Positions 1 to 10,908 are shown, numbered from the stretch's first letter. The stretch: 64,000 bases of DNA from DATMRS01 sp035566015 (GCA_035566015.1 DATMRS010000022.1:1-64000); one strand, 5' to 3'. The notes: generated by a model from the letters alone, not told the origin. Program-made: numbers and translations.

Positions 1-130
1 GCTCCGGCGCCCCGTCCGCTTCCAAACGCGCCGACCGCACCACAGGCAGCCAATATTCGCGCATCATCTCGCCCATCGGCGTCCCCGCACCCACCCGCGT
101 CAACAGCGCATTGTCTTCCCGGCTCAGCAT
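1..130 (-). CDS. Rieske-type aromatic ring-hydroxylating oxygenase, N-terminus only
   Basis: The gene begins at the ATG at 130 and runs off the left edge, leaving about 43 residues. They contain GTPMGEMMREYWLP, the N-terminal signature of phthalate-4,5-dioxygenase-type and related O-demethylase Rieske oxygenases, just before the Rieske domain. Such enzymes are oxygenase components that hydroxylate or demethylate aromatic acids using electrons from a reductase. A good ribosome site (AGGAGAGGA) precedes the start. It is the last visible gene of the minus-strand cluster with the MarR gene at 289-885, and a promoter with an overlapping palindrome lies just upstream. The cluster ([2Fe-2S], mononuclear iron) cannot be confirmed because the rest is outside the window, and the substrate is unknown. 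Confidence 0.75.
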   Translation of the reverse strand, partial: MLSREDNALLTRVGAGTPMGEMMREYWLPVVRSARLEADGAPE

Positions 131-175
131 CGGTCCTCTCCTATGGCATGAACGGCTTCGGTGGCTATTTCTGTC

Positions 176-204
176 ATACTGTCACATTATTTGACAGGCC
201 GCAA
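176..204 (-). promoter_or_regulatory. Promoter with overlapping palindrome upstream of the Rieske oxygenase
   Basis: On the minus strand, TTGCGG (199-204) and CAGTAT (176-181) are separated by 17 bp. A 19-bp inverted repeat, CTGTCA-N7-TGACAG (179-197), fills the spacer and overlaps the -10 box, the position expected of a repressor site. The MarR-family gene just upstream in the same orientation is the natural candidate regulator; that link is inference. Confidence 0.45.
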
Positions 205-288
205 ACCACGATAAATCGCCCGGAAAGTATGCTTTTCAGGGTGATGAAAGAGGAAGAACGCTTTCCGCCCGCAGGCGGCGTTCGAGTC

Positions 289-885
289 TTATTCCATGCC
301 CAGATGCCGGCTCAGCCAGGCATGCAGGCGCACCGCGACGTCCCGATCGAGCGGGATGGTGCCCGGTGTTAAAGTGCCGGGAGCGTTGCCTCGGGCGGGT
401 TGCGGCGCAGCGGGCGCCGGATCGTCATGGAGCGAACGACTGACCAGATGCAGTTGCTCCTCCAACGTTTCAAGGAAGGCGAGGAAATCGCGCTCCTCGC
501 TCTTGGTGAAGGGCTCCTGCAACCGCTCGTTGAGCTTCACTGCCGCCGCATACATCTCGCCATGTATGGTATGGCCGTGCTCGGTCAGAACGAGCAGTAC
601 CGATCGGCTGTCGGCCGGATTGTCCATCTTGGCGAGAATATCGCGTTCGACCAGGCTCGCAACGACGCGGCTCGCATAGCTTTTTTCAAGATAAGCCTCA
701 CGCGCCATCTGCTTGAACGAAACGGTGCCATAGCCGGCGGTAATCCCGATCACCCGGCATTGCGGCAAGGTGAGATCGAATTGGGTGCGATAATATTCTT
801 CCGAGATTCTCTCGGACAGGCGGGCCATCATATGGAGCCGGAAAGTCATCAGCTTGCGAAAGCTGGGCGGGCGGTTTGTGGGCAT
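289..885 (-). CDS. MarR-family transcriptional regulator
   Basis: A 198-residue winged-helix protein. The recognition helix (about residues 69-80) and the wing with the family D-x-R pattern (DNPADSRS, about 88-95) are clear. MarR proteins are dimeric repressors that usually respond to phenolic or aromatic ligands. Compared with typical members (about 140-160 residues) this one has a C-terminal tail from about residue 150 that is rich in Pro and Ala and ends in a short amphipathic stretch. It lies between the amidohydrolase and the Rieske gene, all on the minus strand, so it probably controls this catabolic cluster; the palindrome at 179-197 is a candidate operator. Confidence 0.85.
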   Translation of the reverse strand: MPTNRPPSFRKLMTFRLHMMARLSERISEEYYRTQFDLTLPQCRVIGITAGYGTVSFKQMAREAYLEKSYASRVVASLVERDILAKMDNPADSRSVLLVLTEHGHTIHGEMYAAAVKLNERLQEPFTKSEERDFLAFLETLEEQLHLVSRSLHDDPAPAAPQPARGNAPGTLTPGTIPLDRDVAVRLHAWLSRHLGME

Positions 886-1010
886 GCGTCGACATATCCT
901 GCAATCGCGGCACCTTGGAATGCCGCATGAAGCGCGCCACGATAGAGGCGGGCACCGCTTCCGAGAAGCGCCGACGTGACGGCGGAGCCCGCCGCGCCCG
1001 CGTCCGTCGC

Positions 1011-2186
1011 CTATTCGGCGGCGGCGGCCTGCGGAAATTCGACCGATTCAGGCAGATCGAGCCCATACAGCCGGGCGGCGTTGCCGAAGGTGAGCTGGCG
1101 CACGATGTCGCCGGGCAGGTGCCCCATCTGCCGTTCGATGGCGGCATGCGAATTGGGCCAGACGCTGTCGGGGTGTGGATAGTCGGACGCCCAGAGCAGG
1201 TTGTTGGACCCATAGAAATCGAGCAGCCGTATCGCGGTGGGGCTTTCCTGGAAGGTCGCGTAGACCTGCCGCTTGAACAGCTCGGACGGCTTATGGACGA
1301 GCGGGATGCCGCCGCGCTCGGCCCAATAATCCTTGGCCTCCCATAGCCGCCAATGGCGGTAATCCAGTTCCTCGATCAGCCATGGCAGCCAGCCAACGCC
1401 CGATTCGCCGAATACGATGCGTAGCCTGGGATGCTTTTCCAGCACGCCCCAGGCGAACAGATCGACGAAGGGATCGATGAACTGCTCGACGAAGGACTTG
1501 GCGTGGACCAGCGCCCCGGCCGGCTTGCCGCGCGCGGGATTGGGGCCGCGCCCGCCCAGGAACACGACGACATGGAAGGAGAGGACCAGCCCGGATTCCT
1601 CGACCGCGGTCAGTAGCGGCGCCCAGCGCTCGTCATAAATCGGCGTCTCGCATGCGGCGATCTGCAGGTTGACCTGGCGAAAACAATGCTTGGCGGCGAG
1701 GCGATTGAACTCGGCGAACGCGGATTCCGGGTCCTCCGGCAGCATCGCAACGCCGAGCAGACGATCGGGCGCGGCCGAGCAGAAATCTGCAAGCCAGTCA
1801 TTATAGGCGGTGTAGCAGGCGTCGCGCAGTTCGGTATCCTTATGGTTGATCGAGGTCACGGGGCCGAAGATCAACTGCGCATAGACGCCGTCCCGGTCCA
1901 TGTCCGCGAGCCGCAGTTCGGCGGTGCCGGCGCGGCGCTGCGTCTGATCGGCGATGCCTCCGCGATCATAGGCGTTGAGGTTCATCTTGGGGCCCTCTTC
2001 GGCCGAGGCCCGGCCTGCCCATGACCCCCAGACATCTCCCTCGCATACCCACATCGCCTTGTCGTCGCGCACCTCGATATGGGGCGCCCGATCCTTGAGG
2101 GGATCGGGCAACCATTTCTCCCATAAGTCGGCCGGAAGCATGTTGAGATCGAGGTGATCGTCGCAGGACACCAACGGATTGCCCAT
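1011..2186 (-). CDS. ACMSD-type amidohydrolase (amidohydrolase_2 family), probable decarboxylase or hydrolase
   Basis: A 391-residue TIM-barrel metal enzyme of the amidohydrolase_2 group that contains aminocarboxymuconate-semialdehyde decarboxylase and aromatic acid decarboxylases such as LigW. Visible motifs are DDHLD near the N-terminus (metal ligand region), SFH in mid-protein, GESGVGW, and WASDYPHPDSVWP, whose Asp is the usual catalytic or metal ligand. A longer frame extends upstream, but the ATG pair at 2189/2186 has AAGGGAGAGG immediately before it and the upstream part overlaps the MetE-like gene, so the short start is used. It follows the MetE-like gene by 38 bp and is probably cotranscribed. 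Decarboxylase versus hydrolase activity cannot be decided from sequence. Confidence 0.85.
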   Translation of the reverse strand: MGNPLVSCDDHLDLNMLPADLWEKWLPDPLKDRAPHIEVRDDKAMWVCEGDVWGSWAGRASAEEGPKMNLNAYDRGGIADQTQRRAGTAELRLADMDRDGVYAQLIFGPVTSINHKDTELRDACYTAYNDWLADFCSAAPDRLLGVAMLPEDPESAFAEFNRLAAKHCFRQVNLQIAACETPIYDERWAPLLTAVEESGLVLSFHVVVFLGGRGPNPARGKPAGALVHAKSFVEQFIDPFVDLFAWGVLEKHPRLRIVFGESGVGWLPWLIEELDYRHWRLWEAKDYWAERGGIPLVHKPSELFKRQVYATFQESPTAIRLLDFYGSNNLLWASDYPHPDSVWPNSHAAIERQMGHLPGDIVRQLTFGNAARLYGLDLPESVEFPQAAAAE

Positions 2187-2224
2187 CATTCCTCTCCCTT
2201 GAAGCGCCGCTTCCTGGTCGCCCG

Positions 2225-3343
2225 TCAGCCCCAGATTTCGGCCGCAACCTCCACGACCAGCCGCAGCTTGGCCCGTTCTTCCTCTATGCCCATCGTGTTG
2301 CCGCCGATTCCGCTCGAAAAGCCGCATTGCGGCGAGACGCCAAGCTGATCGATGTCGATGAACTTCGCGGCCTCCTCTATGCGCCGCTTGATATCATCCT
2401 TCGCCTCGATCGTCCCGCGCTTGGTGGTGACAAGGCCCAGGATGACACGCTTGCTCTTGGGCACCAGCGAAAGCGGCGCGAACCCGCCGGCGCGTGCCGA
2501 ATCATATTCGAGGAAATAGCCGTCGACGTTGATCTCATTGAACAACACGTCCGCCACCGGCTCATAGCCGCCTTCCGCCATCCAGCGGCCGGCGAAATTG
2601 CCGCGGCAGACGTGGATGCACACCGCCATGTCATCGGGCTTGGCGGCGATCGCGCTGTTGATGAGCCGGGCATAGACGTGCGGCAGCGCGCCCGGGTCCT
2701 CGCCGATATTTGTCTGCACCTGCTCGCGCAACGTGGGATCGCACAGATAGGCGAAGTTGGTTTCGTCGATCTGGAGATAGCGGCAGCCGGCCGCGATCAG
2801 GTCCCCGATCTCCTGCGCGTAGACGCTGGCGAGATCCTGATAGAATGCCTGCATATCGGGGTAGGCGGCGGTATCGATCGCCTCGCGCCCGCCCCGGAAA
2901 TGAAGGATACTTGGGGAGGGGATGGTGATCTTCGGCGTTTCCCTCGTCACTGACTTCAGGAACTTGAAATCGTCGACGAAGATCGACTTCGGTCGCCCGA
3001 GCTTGCCCACCACGCGCATCGCATGTGGTTTGCCCTCCGCGCTGCCTTGCTCGTTGTGGAAGGTCGTGGTGAAGCGTGACTGATAGGGCTCCACATTCTC
3101 GAAGCGCAGCAGGAAATCGGTCTGCCAGCTACCGCGATTATATTCACCGTCGGTGATCGATTTGAGGCCGACGCCCTCCTGCAGCGCCACGACTTCCAGG
3201 ATCGCCCGCTCGCGAACGGCGCGCAGCGCGTCCGCATCGATCTCGCCGGCGGCATGACGTTCACGCGCGGCGATCAGCTCAGGGGTTCGGATCAGACTGC
3301 CGACATGATCGGCGCGGAACGGCGGTGTTTTTACCTCTGGCAA
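2225..3343 (-). CDS. MetE-like cobalamin-independent methyltransferase (short form, YxjG/YxjH-like)
   Basis: A 372-residue protein matching the C-terminal zinc barrel of cobalamin-independent methionine synthase. The zinc ligands are recognisable: H244-x-C246 in IHVCRGNF and C340 in SPQCGFSS. The start is taken as TTG at 3343 because GGAGG lies 8 bases upstream and the product then begins directly with PEVKTPPFRADHVG, the usual N-terminus; a longer frame to 3484 has no such signal. Full-length MetE has a second N-terminal barrel, absent here. Related short proteins use alternative methyl donors or sulfur acceptors. Its place in a catabolic cluster suggests handling of methyl groups released by O-demethylation, which is inference. 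Confidence 0.85.
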   Translation of the reverse strand: MPEVKTPPFRADHVGSLIRTPELIAARERHAAGEIDADALRAVRERAILEVVALQEGVGLKSITDGEYNRGSWQTDFLLRFENVEPYQSRFTTTFHNEQGSAEGKPHAMRVVGKLGRPKSIFVDDFKFLKSVTRETPKITIPSPSILHFRGGREAIDTAAYPDMQAFYQDLASVYAQEIGDLIAAGCRYLQIDETNFAYLCDPTLREQVQTNIGEDPGALPHVYARLINSAIAAKPDDMAVCIHVCRGNFAGRWMAEGGYEPVADVLFNEINVDGYFLEYDSARAGGFAPLSLVPKSKRVILGLVTTKRGTIEAKDDIKRRIEEAAKFIDIDQLGVSPQCGFSSGIGGNTMGIEEERAKLRLVVEVAAEIWG

Positions 3344-3616
3344 GATTTTGGCCTCCACGCGACTCGAAAGCGAATTTCGTAGTCTACAGAAACGATGTAT
3401 AGGATAGGTCGGACTTGGAGTCCCGACGCATCCTGCCTTGAGCTTGCAGAAATCGATGACGTGGTCAACCAGATTGACCGTCACCGGATTACCCGGAACA
3501 GGGCACGCAAAAAGAAACTAGACAATCTTACTATAATATCTTTTTTTACGTGAGCGGCTTGTTTCGCCTGTCGCCTTGGCGCAAGCTTGCCGCACAAAAG
3601 ATGTGGAGGGGCGAGC
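3344..3616. promoter_or_regulatory. Divergent control region with a GGTCAA-N5-TTGACC inverted repeat
   Basis: This 273-bp AT-richer spacer separates the minus-strand MetE-like gene from the plus-strand MFS gene. It contains a perfect 17-bp inverted repeat (GGTCAA 3463-3468, TTGACC 3474-3479), a looser repeat at about 3408-3427, and a TATAAT at 3532-3537 followed by a run of seven T. No well-spaced -35 accompanies the TATAAT, so start sites cannot be assigned. Confidence 0.4.
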
Positions 3617-4909
3617 GTGCCAACGCTGGAAAACGCCGTTGATGCCGGACAGGCCGTACCGCGTACCGGGCTGCGCTACCCCGGCTGGGGTGTCGTTGCG
3701 ATCGGCTTCGTGCTGTTCTTCTTTTCCTATGCCGCCAGCTCTACGATGCCCTTCATCTACGATCCCGTGATGAAGGAATTCGGCTGGACGAAAACCCAGG
3801 CGACCTTGATCTACACCTATCAGAGCGGGACGGGGGCGCTGCTCGCGCTGTTCGTCATCGGACCGGCAATCGAAAAATTCGGGTTGAGGACGGTCCAGTT
3901 CTGCATGCTCGCTTCGGTGGCGACTGGGATGGCGACGTTCGGACTCGTCAACTCGCTCGGCACCTATTATCTCGCCGGCTTCCTGATCGGCGTCGGCCAG
4001 GGCACCACGCTGATCACGATCAAGGTTCTGGTCGCGCGCTGGTTCATGCGCAACGTCGGCCTGGCGGGATCGATCGCGATCGCGGGATCGAGCCTCGGCG
4101 GCATCGTCTTTCCACAGCTCGTCACGGCTTTCATGCCTGAATTCGGATGGCGACTCACCTTTGCCAGCCTGAGCATCGGCGTCTATATCGTCTGCCTGCC
4201 GCTCTGCCTGCTCGTGAAGATGGACCCGACCGAAGAGGATGTGCTGTCGGAGGCTATGCCTGTCGGCAGGACGGCCAACGCCGCCGAGACGCTGCGCAAG
4301 GCCGAACTGGACATCACCTTCCGTCAGTTGCTGCGGCAACCGATGTTCCTGTGCATCATGTTCGGCATCATCCTGATCGCGGCGGTCGATCAGGGACTGT
4401 TCCAGCATACCGTCCTTTATCTCACGCATAATGTCGGGCTGAGTCCCGAGCTTACCGCGAGCGCGGTGTCGGTGACGTTCATCGTCGGCTTCCTCGCGAA
4501 ATTCTTCTCGGGCGGTTTTTTCGATCGCACGTCGATGAAGGGGGTCAGTTTCTGGTATATACTGGTGGCCGTGGCGACGGCGCTCGCTTTCCCGATCCAG
4601 GGAGCCATGACGGTGATGTTGTTCGCGGCGGCGCGTGGCATAGTCCATGGCGGCCTCGTTTCCGAAAGCCCGGTGATCGCGAAACATGTCTACGGGCCGA
4701 AATTCATGAACCGGGTGATGCCAGTGATGAATGGCTTCTTCGCGGTGGGATCGTCGATCGGGCCGGTCCTGCTGGCACTGATCGCCGATCGGTTCGGCTA
4801 TGGCGTGGGCTTTGCGGTCTTCACCGCGATCCCGATCATCGCGGCGCTCCTGATCTGGCAGGTCAAGCCGCTCTATCGCGATCGGCTGCGGGCGTTGGTG
4901 GCGGAATAA
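3617..4909 (+). CDS. MFS transporter (monocarboxylate / oxalate-formate antiporter-like)
   Basis: A 430-residue inner-membrane carrier with about 12 hydrophobic helices and a charged central loop near residues 200-240. The overall pattern (first helix followed by FGWTKTQAT, repeated glycine-rich helices) fits the MCT-like branch of the major facilitator superfamily, which moves organic acids with protons. The start is the GTG at 3617, which has GGAGGGG five bases upstream; an ATG at 3587 has no ribosome site. It is divergent from the MetE-like/amidohydrolase genes and probably imports the substrate of that cluster. The substrate itself is unknown. Confidence 0.85.
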   Translation: MPTLENAVDAGQAVPRTGLRYPGWGVVAIGFVLFFFSYAASSTMPFIYDPVMKEFGWTKTQATLIYTYQSGTGALLALFVIGPAIEKFGLRTVQFCMLASVATGMATFGLVNSLGTYYLAGFLIGVGQGTTLITIKVLVARWFMRNVGLAGSIAIAGSSLGGIVFPQLVTAFMPEFGWRLTFASLSIGVYIVCLPLCLLVKMDPTEEDVLSEAMPVGRTANAAETLRKAELDITFRQLLRQPMFLCIMFGIILIAAVDQGLFQHTVLYLTHNVGLSPELTASAVSVTFIVGFLAKFFSGGFFDRTSMKGVSFWYILVAVATALAFPIQGAMTVMLFAAARGIVHGGLVSESPVIAKHVYGPKFMNRVMPVMNGFFAVGSSIGPVLLALIADRFGYGVGFAVFTAIPIIAALLIWQVKPLYRDRLRALVAE

Positions 4910-4945
4910 AAAAGGCGCCTTGCCTCTATCGTGAGACAAGGCGCC
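4908..4945 (-). terminator. Rho-independent terminator of the GST gene
   Basis: A perfect 9-bp stem GGCGCCTTG (4914-4922) / CAAGGCGCC (4937-4945) is followed on the minus strand by six T (4908-4913). It lies 23 bp beyond the GST stop codon and abuts the stop codon of the convergent MFS gene. Confidence 0.85.
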
Positions 4946-4968
4946 ATAGCAGGAAGACCAGGCTGCTC

Positions 4969-5673
4969 TTAGTCGCGCTTGGGAATGGAGAGCCCACGCT
5001 GGACGGCGGGACGGGCCAGCCCGCGCTCCAGCCAGGCGGGAACATTGCGGAACGCGTCATATTCGACCAGCCCGCCCGCATCATACATGCCGACGAGATT
5101 GCGGACCCAGCCGAGCGTGGCGATATCGGCGATGGTATATTCGTCACCCATGATCCAATCGCGTCCTTCCAGCCGCGCTTCCAGCACACCCAGCAGGCGT
5201 TTGGCTTCGCTGGCGTAACGGTCGCGCGGGCGCTTGTCCTCCCATTCCTTGCCGGCGAAGCGGTGGAAGAAGCCGACCTGGCCGAACATAGGCCCGATGC
5301 CGGCCATCTGGAAGAAGAGCCACTGGATCGTTTCCCACCGCCGCGCCGGATCCTGCGGCAGAAAGCGGCCGGTCTTATCGGCGAGATAGAGAAGGATCGC
5401 GCCCGATTCGAACATCCCGATCGGCTGGCCATCGGGGCCGTCCGGATCGATGATCGCGGGAATCTTGCCATTGGGATTCAGCGCCACGAACTCGGCCGCC
5501 CTGGTGCCTTCCTCACCCATCAATATGAGGTGGGGCTCATAGGGAAGCCCCATTTCCTCCAGCGCGATCGACACTTTCACGCCGTTGGGCGTCGGCACCG
5601 AATAAAGCTGGATGCGATCGGGATGCTCGGCCGGCCAGCGGCGGGCAACAGGAAAGGCGGACAAATCGGGCAT
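4969..5673 (-). CDS. Glutathione S-transferase, YfcG/YghU-like (Nu class)
   Basis: A 234-residue cytosolic GST with the thioredoxin-like N-domain (PTPNGVKV near residues 27-34, NGKIPAI near 69-75, FESGAILLYLADKTG near 88-102) and the all-helical C-domain. These motifs match E. coli YfcG-type enzymes, which bind glutathione through Thr/Asn rather than Tyr/Ser and act as disulfide reductases; sphingomonad relatives include glutathione lyases for aryl ethers. The ATG at 5673 is preferred over 5679 because GGAG sits 7 bases before it. It is flanked by the FAD oxidoreductase upstream and ends in its own terminator. A role in detoxifying or cleaving a pathway intermediate is inferred from context. 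Confidence 0.88.
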   Translation of the reverse strand: MPDLSAFPVARRWPAEHPDRIQLYSVPTPNGVKVSIALEEMGLPYEPHLILMGEEGTRAAEFVALNPNGKIPAIIDPDGPDGQPIGMFESGAILLYLADKTGRFLPQDPARRWETIQWLFFQMAGIGPMFGQVGFFHRFAGKEWEDKRPRDRYASEAKRLLGVLEARLEGRDWIMGDEYTIADIATLGWVRNLVGMYDAGGLVEYDAFRNVPAWLERGLARPAVQRGLSIPKRD

Positions 5674-5754
5674 CGGCATTCTCCAGCTTGAGTCATTCGG
5701 TTCCGATCATCGGATCGAAGCGCGGTCTTGGCTAGTCGCGACAGCCCGTGTCGT

Positions 5755-7248
5755 TCAGGCCGGCACGACGTTCATGCCGCGACTGCGCAGCATCGCGCGC
5801 ACCGCGTCGAGCCGGATCGCCGCGCGATCGAGATTGAGGCCGCCTTCGGCGATCAGTGCGCGGACCTTCTCGACGTCGACCGCGCGGGGGCTGACACGAT
5901 CGCGCACAGCCACCGCTGCTGCTGTGCCGGCCGCCTCGCCCATAGCGATGCATTCCGGCATCAGTCGACAACGCTGATGCACCTCATTGTCGAACGAGAC
6001 GGTCTTTCCGGACACGATCAGGTTGTCGATGCCAGCGGGCAGCAGACAGCGATAGGGAATGCCGAACACGATCAGCGACATGGGCAATTCGCCCGGATCA
6101 TGTCCCTTATTACCTTCGCTGCCGTCGGTCGAATGGCGCACCCATCCCTTGAGATTGGGGCCGCGATAGACTTTGAGTGCGATCTCGTCTGCGAAGTGCG
6201 CGGCGTCGAACATGTCGTCGCGGGTCAGCGTATAGTCGCCGACGATGCGGCGGCTGTCGCGCACGCCGATCTGCGGCGCCATGTCGATCAAAAATGCCTT
6301 CTCCAATCCGGGCACGCGCTTGAAGAAGGGAAGGATATCGCGCGCCTTGCGCCGTCCCTCGATCTCGGCACCTGTCAGATCGGCGGCGTCGGTCGGGTCG
6401 CGGTTGAGTACCTGGACCGCATAAAGAAAGCCGATGCCGTTGCGGATATTTTCCGGCGTCGCACCGAAAACCGAAATGTGATGACCAAACACGCCCGGCA
6501 ATGATCCGTCGGCCTTGCCCTCGCTGACGATCGATCGCCAACCGGTGACATGAACATATTGCGCCCCGTCGATGCCGTTCGGAGGCGTACCCCACAGCTT
6601 CGAGAAATCGTCGGGATTGGCGCGCGCATAGTCTGCGATACGGCGCCAATCGATCCCGCCCATGCGGCACAGCATCATCATCGGCTGCGGCGTTTCGCGC
6701 GGATGCATCGCGGCGCCGGCGCAGGCGGCGACATCCGCGTCGCCACTCGCATCGACCACGATATCGGCGAGTATCGCCTGGCGGCCCGACTTGTTCTCGA
6801 TCACCACCCCCATCACCGTCGACCCGCTCATCAGCACCTCGACCATCTGCGTGCCGAACAGCAGGTTCACCCCGGCTTCGATCAACATGTCGAGCACGCA
6901 AAGCTTCATCAGCTCGGGATCGTAGGACAGGTTGAAATATTCGGGGCGGAAGTCGGGCGCGGTGCCCTGTCGCGCCGCGAGCCGTCCGTGCAGTTCCTCG
7001 AGTATGCCGCTGAAATTTTCGCAGCTTAGAAATTCGGTGACGAACGACATCGGCCCGGTGCCGCCGACCATCGCGTTCCGTTCGATCAGCATCACCTCGG
7101 CCCCATGACGCGCGGCACGGAGCGCCGCTGGATAGCCGCCCGCGCCGCCGCCAACTACGAGCACCTGGGTGCGCGCGACAACCGGAATCTCCCGCGCCGG
7201 TTCGATAATGGTTTCGCCTGTGTGGCTGAAGTCCGTCGTGCCCGCCAT
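5755..7248 (-). CDS. FAD-dependent oxidoreductase (FAD_oxidored family)
   Basis: A 497-residue flavoprotein. The dinucleotide-binding GGGAGG lies at residues 33-38 with a following acidic residue (IERNAMVGGTG), and DASGDADVAACAG and the C-terminal MPECIAMGEAAGTAAAVA close the FAD fold. This family takes hydride from small organic substrates, but the electron acceptor and substrate are not evident. No signal peptide or membrane helix is present. GAGAGGA precedes the ATG. It is transcribed towards the GST gene 81 bp away and may share its message. It belongs by position to the catabolic cluster rather than to the clpB side. Confidence 0.8.
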   Translation of the reverse strand: MAGTTDFSHTGETIIEPAREIPVVARTQVLVVGGGAGGYPAALRAARHGAEVMLIERNAMVGGTGPMSFVTEFLSCENFSGILEELHGRLAARQGTAPDFRPEYFNLSYDPELMKLCVLDMLIEAGVNLLFGTQMVEVLMSGSTVMGVVIENKSGRQAILADIVVDASGDADVAACAGAAMHPRETPQPMMMLCRMGGIDWRRIADYARANPDDFSKLWGTPPNGIDGAQYVHVTGWRSIVSEGKADGSLPGVFGHHISVFGATPENIRNGIGFLYAVQVLNRDPTDAADLTGAEIEGRRKARDILPFFKRVPGLEKAFLIDMAPQIGVRDSRRIVGDYTLTRDDMFDAAHFADEIALKVYRGPNLKGWVRHSTDGSEGNKGHDPGELPMSLIVFGIPYRCLLPAGIDNLIVSGKTVSFDNEVHQRCRLMPECIAMGEAAGTAAAVAVRDRVSPRAVDVEKVRALIAEGGLNLDRAAIRLDAVRAMLRSRGMNVVPA

Positions 7249-7366
7249 TATCGTCCTCTCGCGTTTTTCAAGAATTTGTCTTATAATATTACTGTTTTGA
7301 TGTTACACCGCTCAGAACTGAAGGCAAGGGTTATGCTGTCTGGCAGGGGCAGGAAAGGAGTGCGCA
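7249..7366. promoter_or_regulatory. Divergent AT-rich spacer between FAD oxidoreductase and small hypothetical gene
   Basis: This 118-bp spacer holds a conspicuously AT-rich stretch (about 7262-7302) with TTATAATATTA at 7281-7291, which could supply a -10 box for either direction. No convincing -35 element at 16-18 bp was found. Confidence 0.3.
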
Positions 7367-7585
7367 ATGCAGGTCAGCGCCGAATATCCCGACGGTTCGA
7401 GCCGGCTGGTCGAAGCGCATGAGCGCCTCATTCCCCTCATCGGCACGCCCGAAACGATCCGTGTCCTCGAACCGATCGAAAACGACGACTGGACCTTCGT
7501 CTTCCAGGTAGACCGGAGCCTGCCCGAAGGCGGCCTTTTCCGCGCCATCCCGCTCCTCGATCAGAACACCTTCGCTTTCCTGTAG
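7367..7585 (+). CDS. Small conserved-looking hypothetical protein upstream of clpB
   Basis: A 72-residue soluble protein, slightly acidic, without signal peptide, membrane helix or recognised motif. It is supported as a gene by a strong ribosome site (AAAGGAG, 7 bases before the ATG), codon use like its neighbours and a complete frame between two promoters. The sequence has an alternating hydrophobic pattern with VFQVDRSLPEGGLFRAIPLLD near the end. It precedes clpB by 159 bp on the same strand, and whether the two are cotranscribed is unclear. No function can be assigned. Confidence 0.6.
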   Translation: MQVSAEYPDGSSRLVEAHERLIPLIGTPETIRVLEPIENDDWTFVFQVDRSLPEGGLFRAIPLLDQNTFAFL

Positions 7586-7744
7586 GCCGGTGAACCCCAC
7601 GCATTCGTTTCGCCGGCGCTTGCGGGCGGTGGGAGGCGTACACATATCTGCCGCAAAGGGAACAACAGCCGCGAGGCTGCGTCCTGTTCCTGCCAGCGTC
7701 GTCGGTTCCGACGGCGGCATTGCGAAAGATATAAGAGGATTGTC
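7586..7744 (+). promoter_or_regulatory. clpB leader with possible heat-shock promoter
   Basis: The 159-bp leader contains CTTG at 7619-7622 and CATATCT at 7643-7649, which resemble alphaproteobacterial RpoH elements, although the 20-bp spacing is longer than usual. A short hairpin CGTCGG-TT-CCGACG follows at about 7700-7713, and AAGAGGA precedes the clpB ATG. RpoH control of clpB is standard in this group; this exact assignment is tentative. Confidence 0.28.
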
Positions 7745-10330
<2,586 letters not shown>

Positions 10331-10342
10331 GTGGTGGAGGAA

Positions 10343-10376
10343 CACGCAGGATGGGGGTATCTCCCCATCCTGCGTG
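10343..10376. terminator. Hairpin between convergent clpB and DUF3237 genes
   Basis: A perfect 14-bp stem (10343-10356 with 10363-10376) closes a 6-base loop, 12 bases after the clpB stop and 10 before the stop of the converging gene. Neither flank has a clear T run, so it may serve both directions as a weak terminator or as a 3'-end stabiliser. Confidence 0.7.
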
Positions 10377-10386
10377 CAGAAATACC

Positions 10387-10908
10387 TCAGAGCAGTGCGT
10401 AATAGCGGATGGTGTTGCCGTCTAGCTGGCGCTGGCCGATACCGACGAAGATGTGGCGCATCAGCCAATCGTGCGGGCCTTCCTCCGTCTCGAAGGTCGG
10501 CGCAGCGCGCAGGTAGAATTCATCGAAGGGCACCTCCGGGCCGCCGCGGAACATCCAGTCCTGCATGCGCTTGATCGTGTCGGGGTGACGGCCCCACAGA
10601 TAACCGCGATTGTGCATCAATATCTTTGTGCCGTCGTCCGCCTCCAGCATGTAGCGCGCATCAGTCGCCAGTACATCGTCGGGGCGGAACAGCGCCCAGT
10701 CGCCGCCGCTGCCCGGCCGCACGATGCCGTTGAGGCGCGGGCCGCGCACGACGCCGCTGTCGATATAGACGAAGCCGCGCCCCGCGCCGCTCGGCATATG
10801 TGCGATCGAATCGTGGCGGGCGAACTTGATCTGGATTTCGAACGCGAATTCCAGCTTCGGATCGTCAGGACCCGAGGAACCAATGAAAGGCGTGACGGGG
10901 TCGCTCAT
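10387..10908 (-). CDS. DUF3237 domain protein
   Basis: A 173-residue soluble protein with the DUF3237 beta-barrel pattern, including GPRLNGIVRPGSGGDW in the middle and FYLRAAPTFETEEGPHDWL near the end. Structures in this family resemble lipocalin-like barrels, but no reaction is established. A ribosome site GAGAGGAG lies 7 bases before the ATG. It lies downstream of the TonB receptor gene on the same strand (111 bp gap), and the gap contains the inverted repeat TCATT-N8-AATGA (10952-10969). Members of this family often sit among aromatic or steroid catabolic genes, which fits this block. Confidence 0.85.
   Translation of the reverse strand: MSDPVTPFIGSSGPDDPKLEFAFEIQIKFARHDSIAHMPSGAGRGFVYIDSGVVRGPRLNGIVRPGSGGDWALFRPDDVLATDARYMLEADDGTKILMHNRGYLWGRHPDTIKRMQDWMFRGGPEVPFDEFYLRAAPTFETEEGPHDWLMRHIFVGIGQRQLDGNTIRYYALL

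Noticed and set aside
3518..4939. A 473-codon minus-strand frame opposite the MFS gene
   Set aside because: Rich in His, Arg, Asp and Gln with no hydrophobic core; the complementary strand encodes a clear 12-helix carrier.
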